A DNA stretch of 64,000 nt from Clostridium sp. cel8 (GCF_014050525.1 NZ_JACGAG010000006.1:1-64000); one strand, 5' to 3'; positions 1 to 8,729 are shown, counted from the first letter of the stretch. Notes: a model not told the origin generated them from the letters alone. Numbers and translations: made by a program.

Positions 1-6
1 AAATTT

Positions 7-72
7 TTAACTTTTATTTTTCAATCTATAATATTTTCTTTTTCTTGTATTTAATTTTTTAATTATGCTCAT
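7..72 (-). CDS. possible small basic peptide (21 aa), copy 1
   Basis: Thirteen bases after the fliJ stop there is a 21-codon ORF beginning MSIIKKLN and continuing with a run of Lys, Arg and Tyr. A close copy lies at 38057-38131 just after the ATP-grasp gene. Over the shared part most nucleotide differences are at synonymous positions, which argues for coding, but the sample is tiny. There is no convincing Shine-Dalgarno, so it may instead be a repeated 3'-end sequence or a gene fragment. No function can be assigned. Confidence 0.3.
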   Translation of the reverse strand: MSIIKKLNTRKRKYYRLKNKS

Positions 73-85
73 ATCTATAATACAA

Positions 86-529
86 CTATTTGTATCCTTC
101 TCTTCTCATTCTTATAAATCCGTAAAGTGCAAATTCATCATTTGACTTCTGTTCCAATCTATTTTCCTCTTTTATAAATGAAGCTCTTCCTCTCTCTTTT
201 AGGATATCTACTGTCTTTCTTTCAATCTTTCTATTTTTAAGTTCTTTTCTCTTCAATTCCAACAACTTTTTCTTTGATACAAGTTCCTTTTTAGTTTTAT
301 CTATACTATTAACTAGAGTATTTATGTACATCCTCGCCATCTTTTGTTCTGCTACTCCATTTATCTTTGAAATATCCTTATACTTGTTATAACTTTTATT
401 TAGATCATCAAGCTTTTCCTCTAACTTCAAGCTTTCCCGTCTTACTTTTTGAAATTCCATTATGCTTTCCTGTTCTCTATCTATTCTCATATCAAGAAGC
501 TTTTGAAGCCTGAATTTGTATTTTTTCAT
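86..529 (-). CDS. fliJ: flagellar export chaperone/stalk protein FliJ
   Basis: A 147-residue, highly charged, almost entirely helical protein with the FliJ opening (YKFRLQKLLDMR) and a long antiparallel coiled coil over residues 5-115, the usual size for the family. FliJ is the central stalk of the type III flagellar export ATPase, fits inside the FliI ring and links it to FlhA at the cytoplasmic face of the basal body. It follows fliI by 14 bases and is the last recognisable gene of flgB-flgC-fliEFGHIJ before the left edge. The sequence is weakly conserved, so position in the operon carries much of the assignment. Confidence 0.9.
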   Translation of the reverse strand: MKKYKFRLQKLLDMRIDREQESIMEFQKVRRESLKLEEKLDDLNKSYNKYKDISKINGVAEQKMARMYINTLVNSIDKTKKELVSKKKLLELKRKELKNRKIERKTVDILKERGRASFIKEENRLEQKSNDEFALYGFIRMRREGYK

Positions 530-543
530 TAGTTTCCTCCATT

Positions 544-1851
544 TTAATTAAACATCTTATAAAGTGCATTTACACTTTCATTAAAAGATGAACTTTCATC
601 CATTCCCTGTTTTAAATAATTTACTATTTCATCATGATATTTTATTGCCATATCTATCTTTTTATTACTTCCTTTCACATAGGCGCCTATATTTATAAGA
701 TCCTCGGAATTTTTATAAGTTGAGAGCATATCTCTTCCAAATGATGCATTTTCCCTATGCTTTTTTGTAACTATCTCTGACATAAGTCTGCTTACACTTG
801 AAAGTACATCTATAGATGGATAGTGGTTTTTGTTTGCAAGTTCACGGGACAATACTATATGTCCATCCAATATGCTTCTTACAGAATCTGCTATAGGCTC
901 GTTTAAGTCATCTCCATCTACAAGTACAGTATAAAATGCAGTAATAGAACCTATATCAGACATTCCAGCTCTTTCCATAAGCCTTGGCAGCTTTGCAAAT
1001 ACCGATGGTGTGTATCCCTTTGTTGCAGGAGGTTCACCTATTGCAAGTCCTATTTCTCTCTGTGCCATTGCAAATCTTGTAACGGAGTCCATCATTAGTA
1101 TCACTTTTTTACCCTTATCTCTAAAGTATTCTGCAATAGCTGTTGCTGTAAATGCTCCTTTGAGTCTTACAAGAGCTGGCTTATCAGAGGTTGCACATAC
1201 TATAACGGACTTTTTCATTCCATCTTTACCAAGATCTTTCTCTATAAAGTCCTTAACTTCTCTTCCTCTCTCTCCAATTAAAGCAATTACATTAACGTCT
1301 GCTTCTGCATACCTTGCAATCATTCCAAGTGTTGTACTTTTTCCAACCCCACTACCTGCAAATATTCCAATTCTCTGTCCCATACCACAGGTTAAAAATC
1401 CATCTATTGCCCTTATTCCTGTTGAAATTACATCTGTAATTCTCTTTCTCTTTAAAGGATCCGGCGGTTCTGCATCTAACTTGTATGGTATTCCAGAGGA
1501 TATAGTTGATCCATCTATTGGATTTCCAAGCCCATCAAGTACTTTTCCAAATAAATCATCAGAACATCTCACACTCAATGGCTTTCTCTCTGGAACCACC
1601 CTACATCCTGGTGAAATACCTATGAGTTCTCCAAGAGGCATTAAAATTACATTTTCCTCATTAAACCCTACAACTTCACACATTATCCTGTGGTTTACTT
1701 CATTGTAAATGGAACACACTTCACCGACAAATGCCTTTATTCCCTCAACCTCCACAGTCAATCCTATTACTTTTTTTACAATACCTTCCTCATAGCAATA
1801 ATTTAGTTCAGTTATTTTTCTATTTAGTTTATCAAAATCTATGCTTATCAC
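544..1851 (-). CDS. fliI: flagellum-specific ATP synthase FliI
   Basis: A 435-residue F1-beta-like ATPase that powers flagellar protein export. The P-loop AGSGVGKST is at about residues 165-173, the Walker B strand ILMMD at 251-255, and a catalytic GERGREV stretch near 193-199. The start is GTG, with GAGGTGAAG just upstream. It assembles as a hexamer under the export gate, with FliH as negative regulator and anchor and FliJ as stalk, and both genes flank it here. Length and motif order are normal. Flagellar rather than F1 or injectisome identity follows from the neighbours. Confidence 0.97.
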   Translation of the reverse strand: MISIDFDKLNRKITELNYCYEEGIVKKVIGLTVEVEGIKAFVGEVCSIYNEVNHRIMCEVVGFNEENVILMPLGELIGISPGCRVVPERKPLSVRCSDDLFGKVLDGLGNPIDGSTISSGIPYKLDAEPPDPLKRKRITDVISTGIRAIDGFLTCGMGQRIGIFAGSGVGKSTTLGMIARYAEADVNVIALIGERGREVKDFIEKDLGKDGMKKSVIVCATSDKPALVRLKGAFTATAIAEYFRDKGKKVILMMDSVTRFAMAQREIGLAIGEPPATKGYTPSVFAKLPRLMERAGMSDIGSITAFYTVLVDGDDLNEPIADSVRSILDGHIVLSRELANKNHYPSIDVLSSVSRLMSEIVTKKHRENASFGRDMLSTYKNSEDLINIGAYVKGSNKKIDMAIKYHDEIVNYLKQGMDESSSFNESVNALYKMFN

Positions 1852-1872
1852 AACTTCACCTCAAATTAAATA

Positions 1873-2649
1873 TCAACCTTCATCTTTAAAGATTTCCCTT
1901 ATTCTCTCACATGCAGTATCTATGCTAAATACCATCTTTCCATTATTTCTCTCAATAACTACGTTTCCCTCTTCTATAGATTCATCAGGTATTATAAATA
2001 TATCTCCCTTAAAAGGTATCTGCTGTTTCCACATATCAACTTTTTCTTTAAATTCACTACAGTATTTTTTTCTACCCTTTATCACAAATGTATTTGTGCC
2101 TTTCATCTGTTTTAACGAATCAAATACTATATTATTTAAGCTCTCTTTATCCTTTACTTCATGTCTTAGTATGCTCTCAACTGCATTTACTATAAGCTGC
2201 TTTATCTGTCCTTCCTTTTCCTCCAAATATCTTTCTTTTTCAGAAATTGCACTTTTTAATACATCATCTGCTTTTTTTAACATATCTTGCTCTTCTTTTT
2301 TTGCTCTATCATAGTTTTTCTTGTATCCATCTTCATAGGCTTTAGTTGAACCTTCTTCTACACCCTTTTTATAGCCTTTTTTATAACCCTCTTCATAACC
2401 TTTTTCCTGTGATTTCTTTGCTATATCAGCAGCCTTTTCATAAGCCTCAGAAATTATCCTGTCCCTTTTTCGTCTAGCATCTTCAATTATCGTCTTTCCC
2501 AAGTTGTCATAGTTTTCTACAAGTTGATTTTTCTCAGGCTTATCTTTAATTTCCTCTTTATTCTTAATTATAACTTCTGTAAATATACCTTTTTTTCCAT
2601 GTTTATTTATGCTGTCACCTTTAAATATCTTACTATACGATGATTGCAT
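1873..2649 (-). CDS. fliH: flagellar assembly protein FliH
   Basis: A 258-residue protein with a charged N-terminal third, a Gly-rich helix with the FliH-type GxxxG pattern (KGYEEGYKKGYKKG, near residues 80-95), a coiled coil, and a C-terminal globular domain like the V/F-type ATPase E/delta stator subunit. FliH dimers bind FliI and dock it to the C-ring. The start overlaps the fliG end by 17 bases, indicating coupled translation. Family sequences diverge strongly, but the Gly repeats, domain order and the position between fliG and fliI make the assignment firm. Confidence 0.92.
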   Translation of the reverse strand: MQSSYSKIFKGDSINKHGKKGIFTEVIIKNKEEIKDKPEKNQLVENYDNLGKTIIEDARRKRDRIISEAYEKAADIAKKSQEKGYEEGYKKGYKKGVEEGSTKAYEDGYKKNYDRAKKEEQDMLKKADDVLKSAISEKERYLEEKEGQIKQLIVNAVESILRHEVKDKESLNNIVFDSLKQMKGTNTFVIKGRKKYCSEFKEKVDMWKQQIPFKGDIFIIPDESIEEGNVVIERNNGKMVFSIDTACERIREIFKDEG

Positions 2650-3649
2650 CTTCTCCTCCTCTTGACATAACTATCTCTCCTGCTTCATCTAATCTCCTTA
2701 TTATATTTACAATTTTCTGCTGTGACTTTTCAACATCCATAAGTCTAACAGGTCCTAAGAATTCTATATCTTCTTTAAGCATAGCCGAAGCTCTCTTGGA
2801 TTGATTCCTAAATATTGCATCTGCAACTTCTTCTGAACATCCTTTAAGTGCAAGAGCAAGTTCTTTTGTATCAACTTCACGCAATACTCTCTGAATAGAT
2901 ACATCATCAAGAGTAACAATATCTTCAAATACAAACATAGACTCTTTAACTTGTTCTGCAAGTTCAGCATCCTCTTTTTCAAGTCCTTCTGTAATATTTT
3001 TCTCAGTAGTTCTATCAACTTGATTCAATATATCAACTATAGTTTGTACTCCTCCAATTACTTTCATATCGGATTTTACTACAGATGATAACTTATCATC
3101 TAATACTTTTTCTATCTCTTTTACAACCATATGTGAGGTATTCCTCATAGTAGCTATTCTATAGGCAACTTCAGTTTGAACATCCTCTGGAAGTGCAGAT
3201 AATATCTGTCCTGCTTTGTCTGCCTGCAAATAACACAATATAAGAGCTATAGTCTGTGGGTGCTCATCCGATATTATATTTAAAAGCTGATGTGCGTCTG
3301 CTTTTCTTGCTATAGCAAAAGGTCTAAACTGCTGAGTTGCTTCTGTTACCTTATTTAATATCTCATTTGCCCTTTGAGTTCCAAGTGCCTTAGATAGAAG
3401 GTTTTTAGCATATTCTATACCTCCTTCTATTAGATAGTCCTTTGCTCTATTCATTTCAATAAATTCATTTAATATATCTCTTTTCTGTTCTGCTTTTACA
3501 GAACTTATATTTGCTATTTCATAGGTTATCTTTTGTATCTCAGACTCTGGAAGCTTTTTTATTATACCTGCAGATGCCTCTGGTCCAAGTGTTATAAAGA
3601 GTATGGCTGCTTTTTGTACTCCAGTCAATGTTTGTTTATCTTTAGCCAT
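2633..3649 (-). CDS. fliG: flagellar motor switch protein FliG
   Basis: A 338-residue switch and torque protein of the C-ring. It begins KQTLTGVQKAAILFITLGPEA, the normal FliG N-domain that binds FliF. The middle domain contains EHPQTIALIL (near residue 130), the EHPQ motif that contacts FliM. The C-terminal charged torque helix includes DVSIQRVLREVDTKEL. All three armadillo-like domains are present and the length is typical. The gene follows fliF by 5 bases. It would act with FliM and FliY, encoded at 56.6-58.9 kb. Confidence 0.97.
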   Translation of the reverse strand: MAKDKQTLTGVQKAAILFITLGPEASAGIIKKLPESEIQKITYEIANISSVKAEQKRDILNEFIEMNRAKDYLIEGGIEYAKNLLSKALGTQRANEILNKVTEATQQFRPFAIARKADAHQLLNIISDEHPQTIALILCYLQADKAGQILSALPEDVQTEVAYRIATMRNTSHMVVKEIEKVLDDKLSSVVKSDMKVIGGVQTIVDILNQVDRTTEKNITEGLEKEDAELAEQVKESMFVFEDIVTLDDVSIQRVLREVDTKELALALKGCSEEVADAIFRNQSKRASAMLKEDIEFLGPVRLMDVEKSQQKIVNIIRRLDEAGEIVMSRGGEDAIIV

Positions 3650-3654
3650 TTATA

Positions 3655-5256
3655 TCACCTCTCATCCTCTGCCAGCCATGCCTTAATTACATCGACAACC
3701 TGTTCAGGTTTCTCCTTGGCATATTTCTTAATTTCATTTTCAATATGAACATCTTCATTCTCCTCTTCAAAGTCCATAGGATTAAATTTAGGTTTAATAG
3801 GTTCCTCTGTAGGATTTTCCTCTTCACCTTCATCAACACCTTTTACAAATCCTTCTTCGTCAAATATATCCTCTTCTTCTGGAGCATGTTTCCTTCTCCA
3901 AAGTAAGAATCCAACTATAGCTGCAACTACAACTACAGCTGCAATTGCTCCTGCTATTATAAGTCTTTGTGTCTTTTTCTGCTGCTCTTCTTCTTCCATT
4001 GCAGCTATATCTTCTTTTGCATTATCCTCTGCTGTAGTATCAAAAGGAAGTGATTCTACACTTATAGTATCTCCTCTTTGTGGGTCATATCCTATAGCTG
4101 ACACTGCAAGGTTTCTTACAGATGTTATTGTAGCATTATCCACATCACCATCAATAACTATAGATGCTGTTAGTCTTTTCACACTTCCAGGTGCTTTTAT
4201 AGTCTTTTCATTTACTGTAGGCACATCGTAATTTCTAGTAACTTCACTAGATGTAGAATTTCCATTGGTTGTAGTAGTTTGTGATGTATTACTCATATTG
4301 TTATCAACAGGACTACTACCTGCATTTTGAGTGCCATCAGTATTGCTACTATTTACAATATGTTCACTTACAACAACATTGTTTTCATCATAAGATTTGC
4401 TGTCTTGCTGAACTGCATCAAAATCTAAGTCTGCATTTACCGTAGCCTTAACATTGCCTTTCCCATATACAGGTTCCAAAAGACTTAAGAGTTTTTTCTC
4501 CATTTGATTTTCATAATTTTCTTTTAGCTCCTGCTGTTTCTCAGCTGAAGTAGCATCAAAATCATCTGAATTTATATCATCTCCATTACTATCGTATAAA
4601 TCCTTTGAAAGAAGATTTAACTTATTATCTACAACTTCTACATTCTCTTTAGGTAGATTTTTTACACTTCCAGATACCAAAGCTACAAGTGCTCTTACTT
4701 GATCCTTTGACAATTGCTGTCCTGACTTGAGCTTAATTGTTACAGATGCAGTAGCTTCACTTGTATCTTTAACAAATTCCGTATCATCTGGAAGTACAAG
4801 ATGTACCCTTGCATCATCTATTTCAGGAAGAGATTTTATTGTTCTTTCAATTTCTCCCTGTAACGCTCTTTGGTAATTAGCATTAAACTGATTATCTGTT
4901 TCTCCAAATTTACTCTCATCTAAAAGTTCAAATCCTTTACTTCCATTTGTTAGCTCTACCTCTGAAAGCACTTGCATCCTAATTTTATCAACTTGACTCT
5001 TTGGTACAAGAATTGAATTTCCTTCCACCTTAACATCTACTTTATCACTTTGAAGTTGTTTATATACAGCTGCTGCATCCGTACTATCCATATTAGAAAA
5101 TAGCACGGCATATTTAGTTTTTCCAAGAGTCACTCCTCCAAATATAAGAGCCGCTAAAATTCCTACAGCCATAATACTAAAAGCTATCTTCTTATTTTTT
5201 CCAAGTCCTTTCCATTTTTCTAATAAATTTTTAAAAAATTGCGATAGCTTGCCCAT
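3655..5256 (-). CDS. fliF: flagellar MS-ring protein FliF
   Basis: A 533-residue membrane protein forming the MS ring. One transmembrane helix lies near residues 25-47 and a second near 433-455 (RLIIAGAIAAVVVVAAIVG), separated by a large extracytoplasmic region with two ring-building motifs. A low-complexity Ser/Thr/Asn segment (about residues 305-340) sits where family members carry a variable loop. The acidic C-terminal tail (about 490-533) is the FliG-binding part. It is located 16 bases after fliE, and fliG follows. Confidence 0.97.
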   Translation of the reverse strand: MGKLSQFFKNLLEKWKGLGKNKKIAFSIMAVGILAALIFGGVTLGKTKYAVLFSNMDSTDAAAVYKQLQSDKVDVKVEGNSILVPKSQVDKIRMQVLSEVELTNGSKGFELLDESKFGETDNQFNANYQRALQGEIERTIKSLPEIDDARVHLVLPDDTEFVKDTSEATASVTIKLKSGQQLSKDQVRALVALVSGSVKNLPKENVEVVDNKLNLLSKDLYDSNGDDINSDDFDATSAEKQQELKENYENQMEKKLLSLLEPVYGKGNVKATVNADLDFDAVQQDSKSYDENNVVVSEHIVNSSNTDGTQNAGSSPVDNNMSNTSQTTTTNGNSTSSEVTRNYDVPTVNEKTIKAPGSVKRLTASIVIDGDVDNATITSVRNLAVSAIGYDPQRGDTISVESLPFDTTAEDNAKEDIAAMEEEEQQKKTQRLIIAGAIAAVVVVAAIVGFLLWRRKHAPEEEDIFDEEGFVKGVDEGEEENPTEEPIKPKFNPMDFEEENEDVHIENEIKKYAKEKPEQVVDVIKAWLAEDER

Positions 5257-5272
5257 TAATCTAGTTCTCCTT

Positions 5273-5596
5273 CTATATCTGTGTTCTATTTAGTTCTTCA
5301 TATGCATCAATAAATTTATTTCTTATTTGAACTGCAAGTTCCAAAGACATTTTAGCCTGCTGTACATCAAGCATAACATCATGAATGTCCACATCATCAC
5401 CTTTTATAAATTTATCTATACTTTCATCTGCTTTTATTTGATCACTATTTACCTGACTTAACTTGTCCTTTAAAATATTTCCAAAGCTAGATACATTATC
5501 TACCGCATCTTCTGTATTTTTACTATCTTCTTTAAACATATCACTACTGATTTTTTTAAATATACTAGTATCAGGTGTAAATTCATTTACTTTCAT
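5273..5596 (-). CDS. fliE: flagellar hook-basal body complex protein FliE
   Basis: A 107-residue protein matching FliE in length and in its C-terminal signature (DVQQAKMSLELAVQIRNKF followed by DAYEELNRTQI). FliE joins the MS ring to the proximal rod and is an early export substrate. The N-terminal 45 residues are charged and poorly conserved, as usual. The gene sits between flgC and fliF with gaps of 16 bases on both sides, the standard Gram-positive order. Confidence 0.95.
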   Translation of the reverse strand: MKVNEFTPDTSIFKKISSDMFKEDSKNTEDAVDNVSSFGNILKDKLSQVNSDQIKADESIDKFIKGDDVDIHDVMLDVQQAKMSLELAVQIRNKFIDAYEELNRTQI

Positions 5597-5612
5597 ATGT
5601 AAACATATCCTC

Positions 5613-6047
5613 CTATCTATTTCCTATAGTCAAAGCCTTTGAGAACATACTTTTCTCTGAATTAATAGCACTTACATTTGCTTCATAAGATCTAGTTGCA
5701 ATCATCATATCTGCCATTTCATTTAATATATTTACATTAGGCATTGTCACATATCCTGAAGCATCTGCATCTGGATTTGATGGATCATATACCCTTCTAA
5801 GAGGAGAAGTATCCTCTTTTATTCCAATTGCCTTTACTCCCATAGGAATTTCTTTATATGTACCATTACTATCCATTACTTTGCGTAAATTTTCCTGAAA
5901 AACTGCAACTTTTCTTCTATATGGCTTACCATCTGCACCATGAGTTGTCTCAGCATTTGCCATATTTGAAGATATTGTATCCATTCTAAGCCTTTCAGCT
6001 GAAAGACCACTAGCACTTATTCTCATAGTATTAAAAGCTTGAATCAT
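5613..6047 (-). CDS. flgC: flagellar basal-body rod protein FlgC
   Basis: A 144-residue proximal rod protein. The N-terminal rod motif [20 protein letters not shown] (near residues 13-32) and the C-terminal motif beginning [20 protein letters not shown] are intact. These two helices pack together in the axial family of rod, hook and hook-associated proteins. The length is typical. It lies 11 bases downstream of flgB and 16 bases upstream of fliE in one transcription unit. Confidence 0.96.
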   Translation of the reverse strand: MIQAFNTMRISASGLSAERLRMDTISSNMANAETTHGADGKPYRRKVAVFQENLRKVMDSNGTYKEIPMGVKAIGIKEDTSPLRRVYDPSNPDADASGYVTMPNVNILNEMADMMIATRSYEANVSAINSEKSMFSKALTIGNR

Positions 6048-6058
6048 AAAATCATCTC

Positions 6059-6451
6059 CTAATTTCCATTTATAACATTGCTAAGCATACTAAGCTTATT
6101 ATTTTCAAGAGTTATAAGAGAATTATACATAAGTTCATTTGCAGCTTGGTTCACTGTTTCAATATCAATATCAACATTATTTCCATCTTCTCTCATACTT
6201 GTTGAATTATCTACTTTTGTAATTATATCTCCATAATTATTTTGGAGTTTTATATGTCTTTTATCATTTGTCTTTAGTTCAAGATCATCAATGCTTTTTT
6301 TAAGATTTTCCTCAAAAGTTACATATTGTCTTTTGTATCCTTTTGTATTTATATTTGCTATATTATTTGATATTGCTTTACTTCTAGCTGAAGCTGCATC
6401 AAGCGCTCTTGCAATCAGTTCATCTACGCTTCCATTTTCTCGTATATTTAT
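6059..6451 (-). CDS. flgB: flagellar basal-body rod protein FlgB with an apparent ATA start
   Basis: The reading frame encodes the FlgB axial motif ([20 protein letters not shown], then [10 protein letters not shown]) and the C-terminal rod motif ([20 protein letters not shown]) and stops at 6059, just before flgC. There is no ATG, GTG or TTG where the protein must begin, and an in-frame TGA lies two codons upstream. The best candidate is ATA at 6449-6451, which follows AAAGGAG with 9 bases between, giving 130 residues beginning (M)NIREN, the normal FlgB length. The nearby ATG at 6456-6458 is out of frame and opens only 12 codons. A sequence error at this codon is the main alternative. Confidence 0.85.
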   Translation of the reverse strand: MNIRENGSVDELIARALDAASARSKAISNNIANINTKGYKRQYVTFEENLKKSIDDLELKTNDKRHIKLQNNYGDIITKVDNSTSMREDGNNVDIDIETVNQAANELMYNSLITLENNKLSMLSNVINGN

Positions 6452-6644
6452 AGGTCATCTCTCCTTTCTATAATTATTCTAAACTTGAATTTTCTATATT
6501 TTTATATATTAGACATCTACTATTATATTCCTTCTCCAAAATATAAATTTTAATTATATTTTATTTTTAATTAAAACACTCCGCATATATCATATTTTAT
6601 CATAATTATGCATCACAATCTACATAAAATGTAAAATATCTTCT

Positions 6645-6674
6645 ATTCTAATATGTTTTTTCAAAGTTATGCAA
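6645..6674 (-). promoter_or_regulatory. candidate sigma-A type promoter for the flgB operon
   Basis: In the 371-base gap upstream of flgB, read on the minus strand, TTGCAT and TAGAAT are separated by 18 bases, about 190 bases before the gene. The background is very AT-rich, so this is only a candidate. No sigma-D type CGATAA box was found in this gap. The rest of the gap holds the flagellin terminator near 6763-6803 and otherwise featureless AT-rich sequence. Confidence 0.3.
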
Positions 6675-6762
6675 GTTATATTAACTCTTATAATATTATA
6701 CTATGATTAAGGCAAAATAGTTTACCAAAATAATCTAATTTTAAAAAAATATAATTAAATAA

Positions 6763-6803
6763 GGCCGTCGCATTAACATAAAAAATAGGCTAACACGACA
6801 GCC
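6763..6803 (-). terminator. intrinsic terminator after the short flagellin gene
   Basis: On the minus strand an 8-bp stem (GGCTGTCG with CGACGGCC, one G-U pair) closes a 25-base loop and is followed by an A/T-rich run with seven Ts. It lies 20 bases after the flagellin stop. The loop is longer than usual, so efficiency is uncertain. Confidence 0.55.
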
Positions 6804-6822
6804 CCATTTAATTACCTCTTAT

Positions 6823-7689
6823 TTATTTATATGTAGATAATATCTGCAAAATATCTTGAGGCAATTTATTAGTCTGTGCAATCATGGCATTAGATGCCTG
6901 TACAATTATATCTTGAGTAGAATAATTCATTATTTCCTTTGAAATGTCTGCATCTCTTATACTGCTATCGGCATCAGTCATTTCATCTTTTAATTCTTGA
7001 ATATTTTCATAACTACTCTGGAATCTGTTTTCAAGAGCACCATACTGACTCCTTATAGACGTAATAGTATTCATTGCATTATCTATTGCATCTAAAGAAT
7101 TTCCTATATCCCCTTTTAGTATACTATTTTCTCCTCCTGTTCTAAGCTCATACAGTCCTTTTATAAAACTATCGCTTGAACTCTCTGTCATATCCATCTG
7201 AGTTATAGTTACACTTTCCCCTGAATTTGCACCTACTTGTATATTAACGCTTTTTTCTTTTCCATCTTCTCCACTTGATTTAAGAAGTTTAAATGTATTA
7301 AATTCAGTATTATTTGCTACATCATTTATTCCATCTAACATCTGATCTATTTCATTTTGTATAATAGCCTTATCTTCATCTGTAAGTGATGCATCTCCTG
7401 CCTGTACTGTAAGCTGTCTTATTCTCTGAACCATACTTGTTATCTCCTGCATTCCGCCTTCTGCAGTTTGAAGCATGCTTACACCATCTTGAGCGTTCCT
7501 AGAGGCAGCTTTAAGTCCACCAATTTGCAATCTTATGTTCTCACTTTGCACAAATGCACTTGGATCATCTTTAGCACTTGTTATTTTATAGCCGCTTGAT
7601 ATCCTTTCAAGACTTGAACTTTGACTTTTAAGCGCCTTGTCCTGAACAAAACTCATAGTTAATGCAGGTATATTATAATTTAATCTCAT
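6823..7689 (-). CDS. short second flagellin (288 aa)
   Basis: A flagellin paralogue with the conserved D0/D1 N-terminal domain (residues 1-140, including the SSLERISSGYKITSAKDDPS region and the GLKAASRNAQDGVSMLQTAE stretch) and the C-terminal D1/D0 domain (about 195-288, ending QDILQILSTYK). The variable middle is reduced to about 50 residues, against roughly 150 in the 396-residue flagellin at 46112-47302. It is therefore probably a minor or sheath-less filament subunit. It has its own sigma-D type promoter and terminator. It differs from FlgL by its typical flagellin termini. Its leader lacks the CsrA hairpin seen upstream of the main flagellin. Confidence 0.92.
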   Translation of the reverse strand: MRLNYNIPALTMSFVQDKALKSQSSSLERISSGYKITSAKDDPSAFVQSENIRLQIGGLKAASRNAQDGVSMLQTAEGGMQEITSMVQRIRQLTVQAGDASLTDEDKAIIQNEIDQMLDGINDVANNTEFNTFKLLKSSGEDGKEKSVNIQVGANSGESVTITQMDMTESSSDSFIKGLYELRTGGENSILKGDIGNSLDAIDNAMNTITSIRSQYGALENRFQSSYENIQELKDEMTDADSSIRDADISKEIMNYSTQDIIVQASNAMIAQTNKLPQDILQILSTYK

Positions 7690-7763
7690 AAAATCCTCCT
7701 TTCTTACATATCTATTATCTATATCTTTATAAGAGAATACAACGCTATTTCAAATCAATTTTA

Positions 7764-7791
7764 TTATCGTAGGTTTTATACATTCACTTTA
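7764..7791 (-). promoter_or_regulatory. sigma-D (sigma-28) type promoter for the short flagellin
   Basis: On the minus strand TAAA (7788-7791, in the context TAAAGT) is followed after 18 bases by CGATAA (7764-7769). The family consensus TAAA-N15-GCCGATAA has 17 bases at this point, so spacing is one base long. It lies about 75 bases before the flagellin ATG. Confidence 0.65.
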
Positions 7792-7799
7792 GAAAAATT

Positions 7800-8138
7800 T
7801 CAATCTATAGTTCTTTCGTAAGGCTCTATTTTAACATACATATTATATAGCTCTATTGCTTGGCTTTCATCTATACGTCCACTTTTAAAATTACGATACA
7901 ATATATATAAATTTGCATTCATATCTGGATCAGTTTTTTTGGTTTCTTTCATTTTCTTCAGTATTTTCTCTTCAATTGAAGAATCAGAATCACTTAGCTC
8001 TCTATCAATCATATCAATCATCTCAGAAATCTGTTTTCTAAGTATTTTACTTTTTTCATTTAATCTAATATCTTTTAATCCTATTTTTATTTTGTTTATA
8101 AATTTTCTACTTACCCATATTTTATCTTCACTACCCAA
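7800..8138 (-). CDS. hypothetical helical protein next to flagellin
   Basis: A 112-residue protein I do not recognise. It is charged, lacks cysteine, signal peptide and membrane segments, and is predicted largely helical, with a Lys-rich N-terminal half (residues 8-40) and an acidic Ser-rich turn near residue 50. It ends just upstream of the sigma-D promoter of the short flagellin. Its location suggests a motility role, for example as a chaperone or regulator, but nothing in the sequence proves this. Confidence 0.6.
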   Translation of the reverse strand: MGSEDKIWVSRKFINKIKIGLKDIRLNEKSKILRKQISEMIDMIDRELSDSDSSIEEKILKKMKETKKTDPDMNANLYILYRNFKSGRIDESQAIELYNMYVKIEPYERTID

Positions 8139-8256
8139 ATTTATCCCCCCATTTTAACTAGGTTTACATATATAGCATATTCTGGAATCCAACTAAAAAT
8201 ATTACTCCTTATACTTTATATTATCAATAATTACATATATGTGTCAATTATATCAT

Positions 8257-8293
8257 AGTAAAGGGCGGAAAATTTGATTTTCTGCCCTTTACT
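8257..8293. terminator. strong hairpin between ssb and the 112-aa gene
   Basis: A 16-bp stem with a 5-base loop: arms AGTAAAGGGC and GCCCTTTACT plus an inner GGAAAA/TTTTCT part with one wobble pair. It lies downstream of ssb (minus strand). It lacks a clean T run directly after the stem on either strand, so it could act as a terminator or as an mRNA 3'-end stabiliser. Confidence 0.6.
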
Positions 8294-8334
8294 CTTAATT
8301 AAAAATATAATTTTAAATTTTTAAAAATTTCTAG

Positions 8335-8667
8335 TTATGCCAATGTCTTTTTCTTGTACTCTAAAAATTGAATTGTATCAGCTTCAACACTTGTATAATA
8401 TTTTCTAACATTGTCTTTTGTATAACTTTTAGTAGTTATTTTTCCATTTACTCCTAAAAGTCTTCCTTTAGTCAAATACTGCTGAAGCTTTTCAGCTCCT
8501 CCACTAAAATAAGACACAGAAATAAAATCTGTTTGCTTTTCTCCATTTTTATCTAAATAATTCTTATCTACAGCAAGTATGAACTTCAAAATGCTCCTCT
8601 TACTGTTTTCTATTTTAAATAGCTCTGCATCTTTGGTCAATCTTCCTATAAGGGTGACATTATTCAA
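8335..8667 (-). CDS. ssb: short single-stranded DNA-binding protein
   Basis: A 110-residue OB-fold protein with the SSB opening MNNVTLIGRLTKDAEL, the middle strand LKFILAVDKN, and a C-terminal strand YYTSVEADTIQFLEY. SSB coats single-stranded DNA during replication and repair. Bacterial housekeeping SSBs are usually about 140-180 residues and end in an acidic DDDIPF-like tail that recruits repair proteins. This copy stops at KKKTLA with no acidic tip, so it is probably an accessory SSB rather than the replication one. It is a single-gene unit with hairpin 8257-8293 downstream. Confidence 0.88.
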   Translation of the reverse strand: MNNVTLIGRLTKDAELFKIENSKRSILKFILAVDKNYLDKNGEKQTDFISVSYFSGGAEKLQQYLTKGRLLGVNGKITTKSYTKDNVRKYYTSVEADTIQFLEYKKKTLA

Positions 8668-8729
8668 ATAAATTACCTCCCAACTATTTTTTTATTAATT
8701 ATATCCACATTGAGAGTATTTAAACATAT

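Noticed and set aside
1010-1708. Long plus-strand reading frame of 232 codons
   Set aside because: It lies antisense within fliI, and its composition is what the reverse of a conserved protein gives. No ribosome site and no family resemblance.
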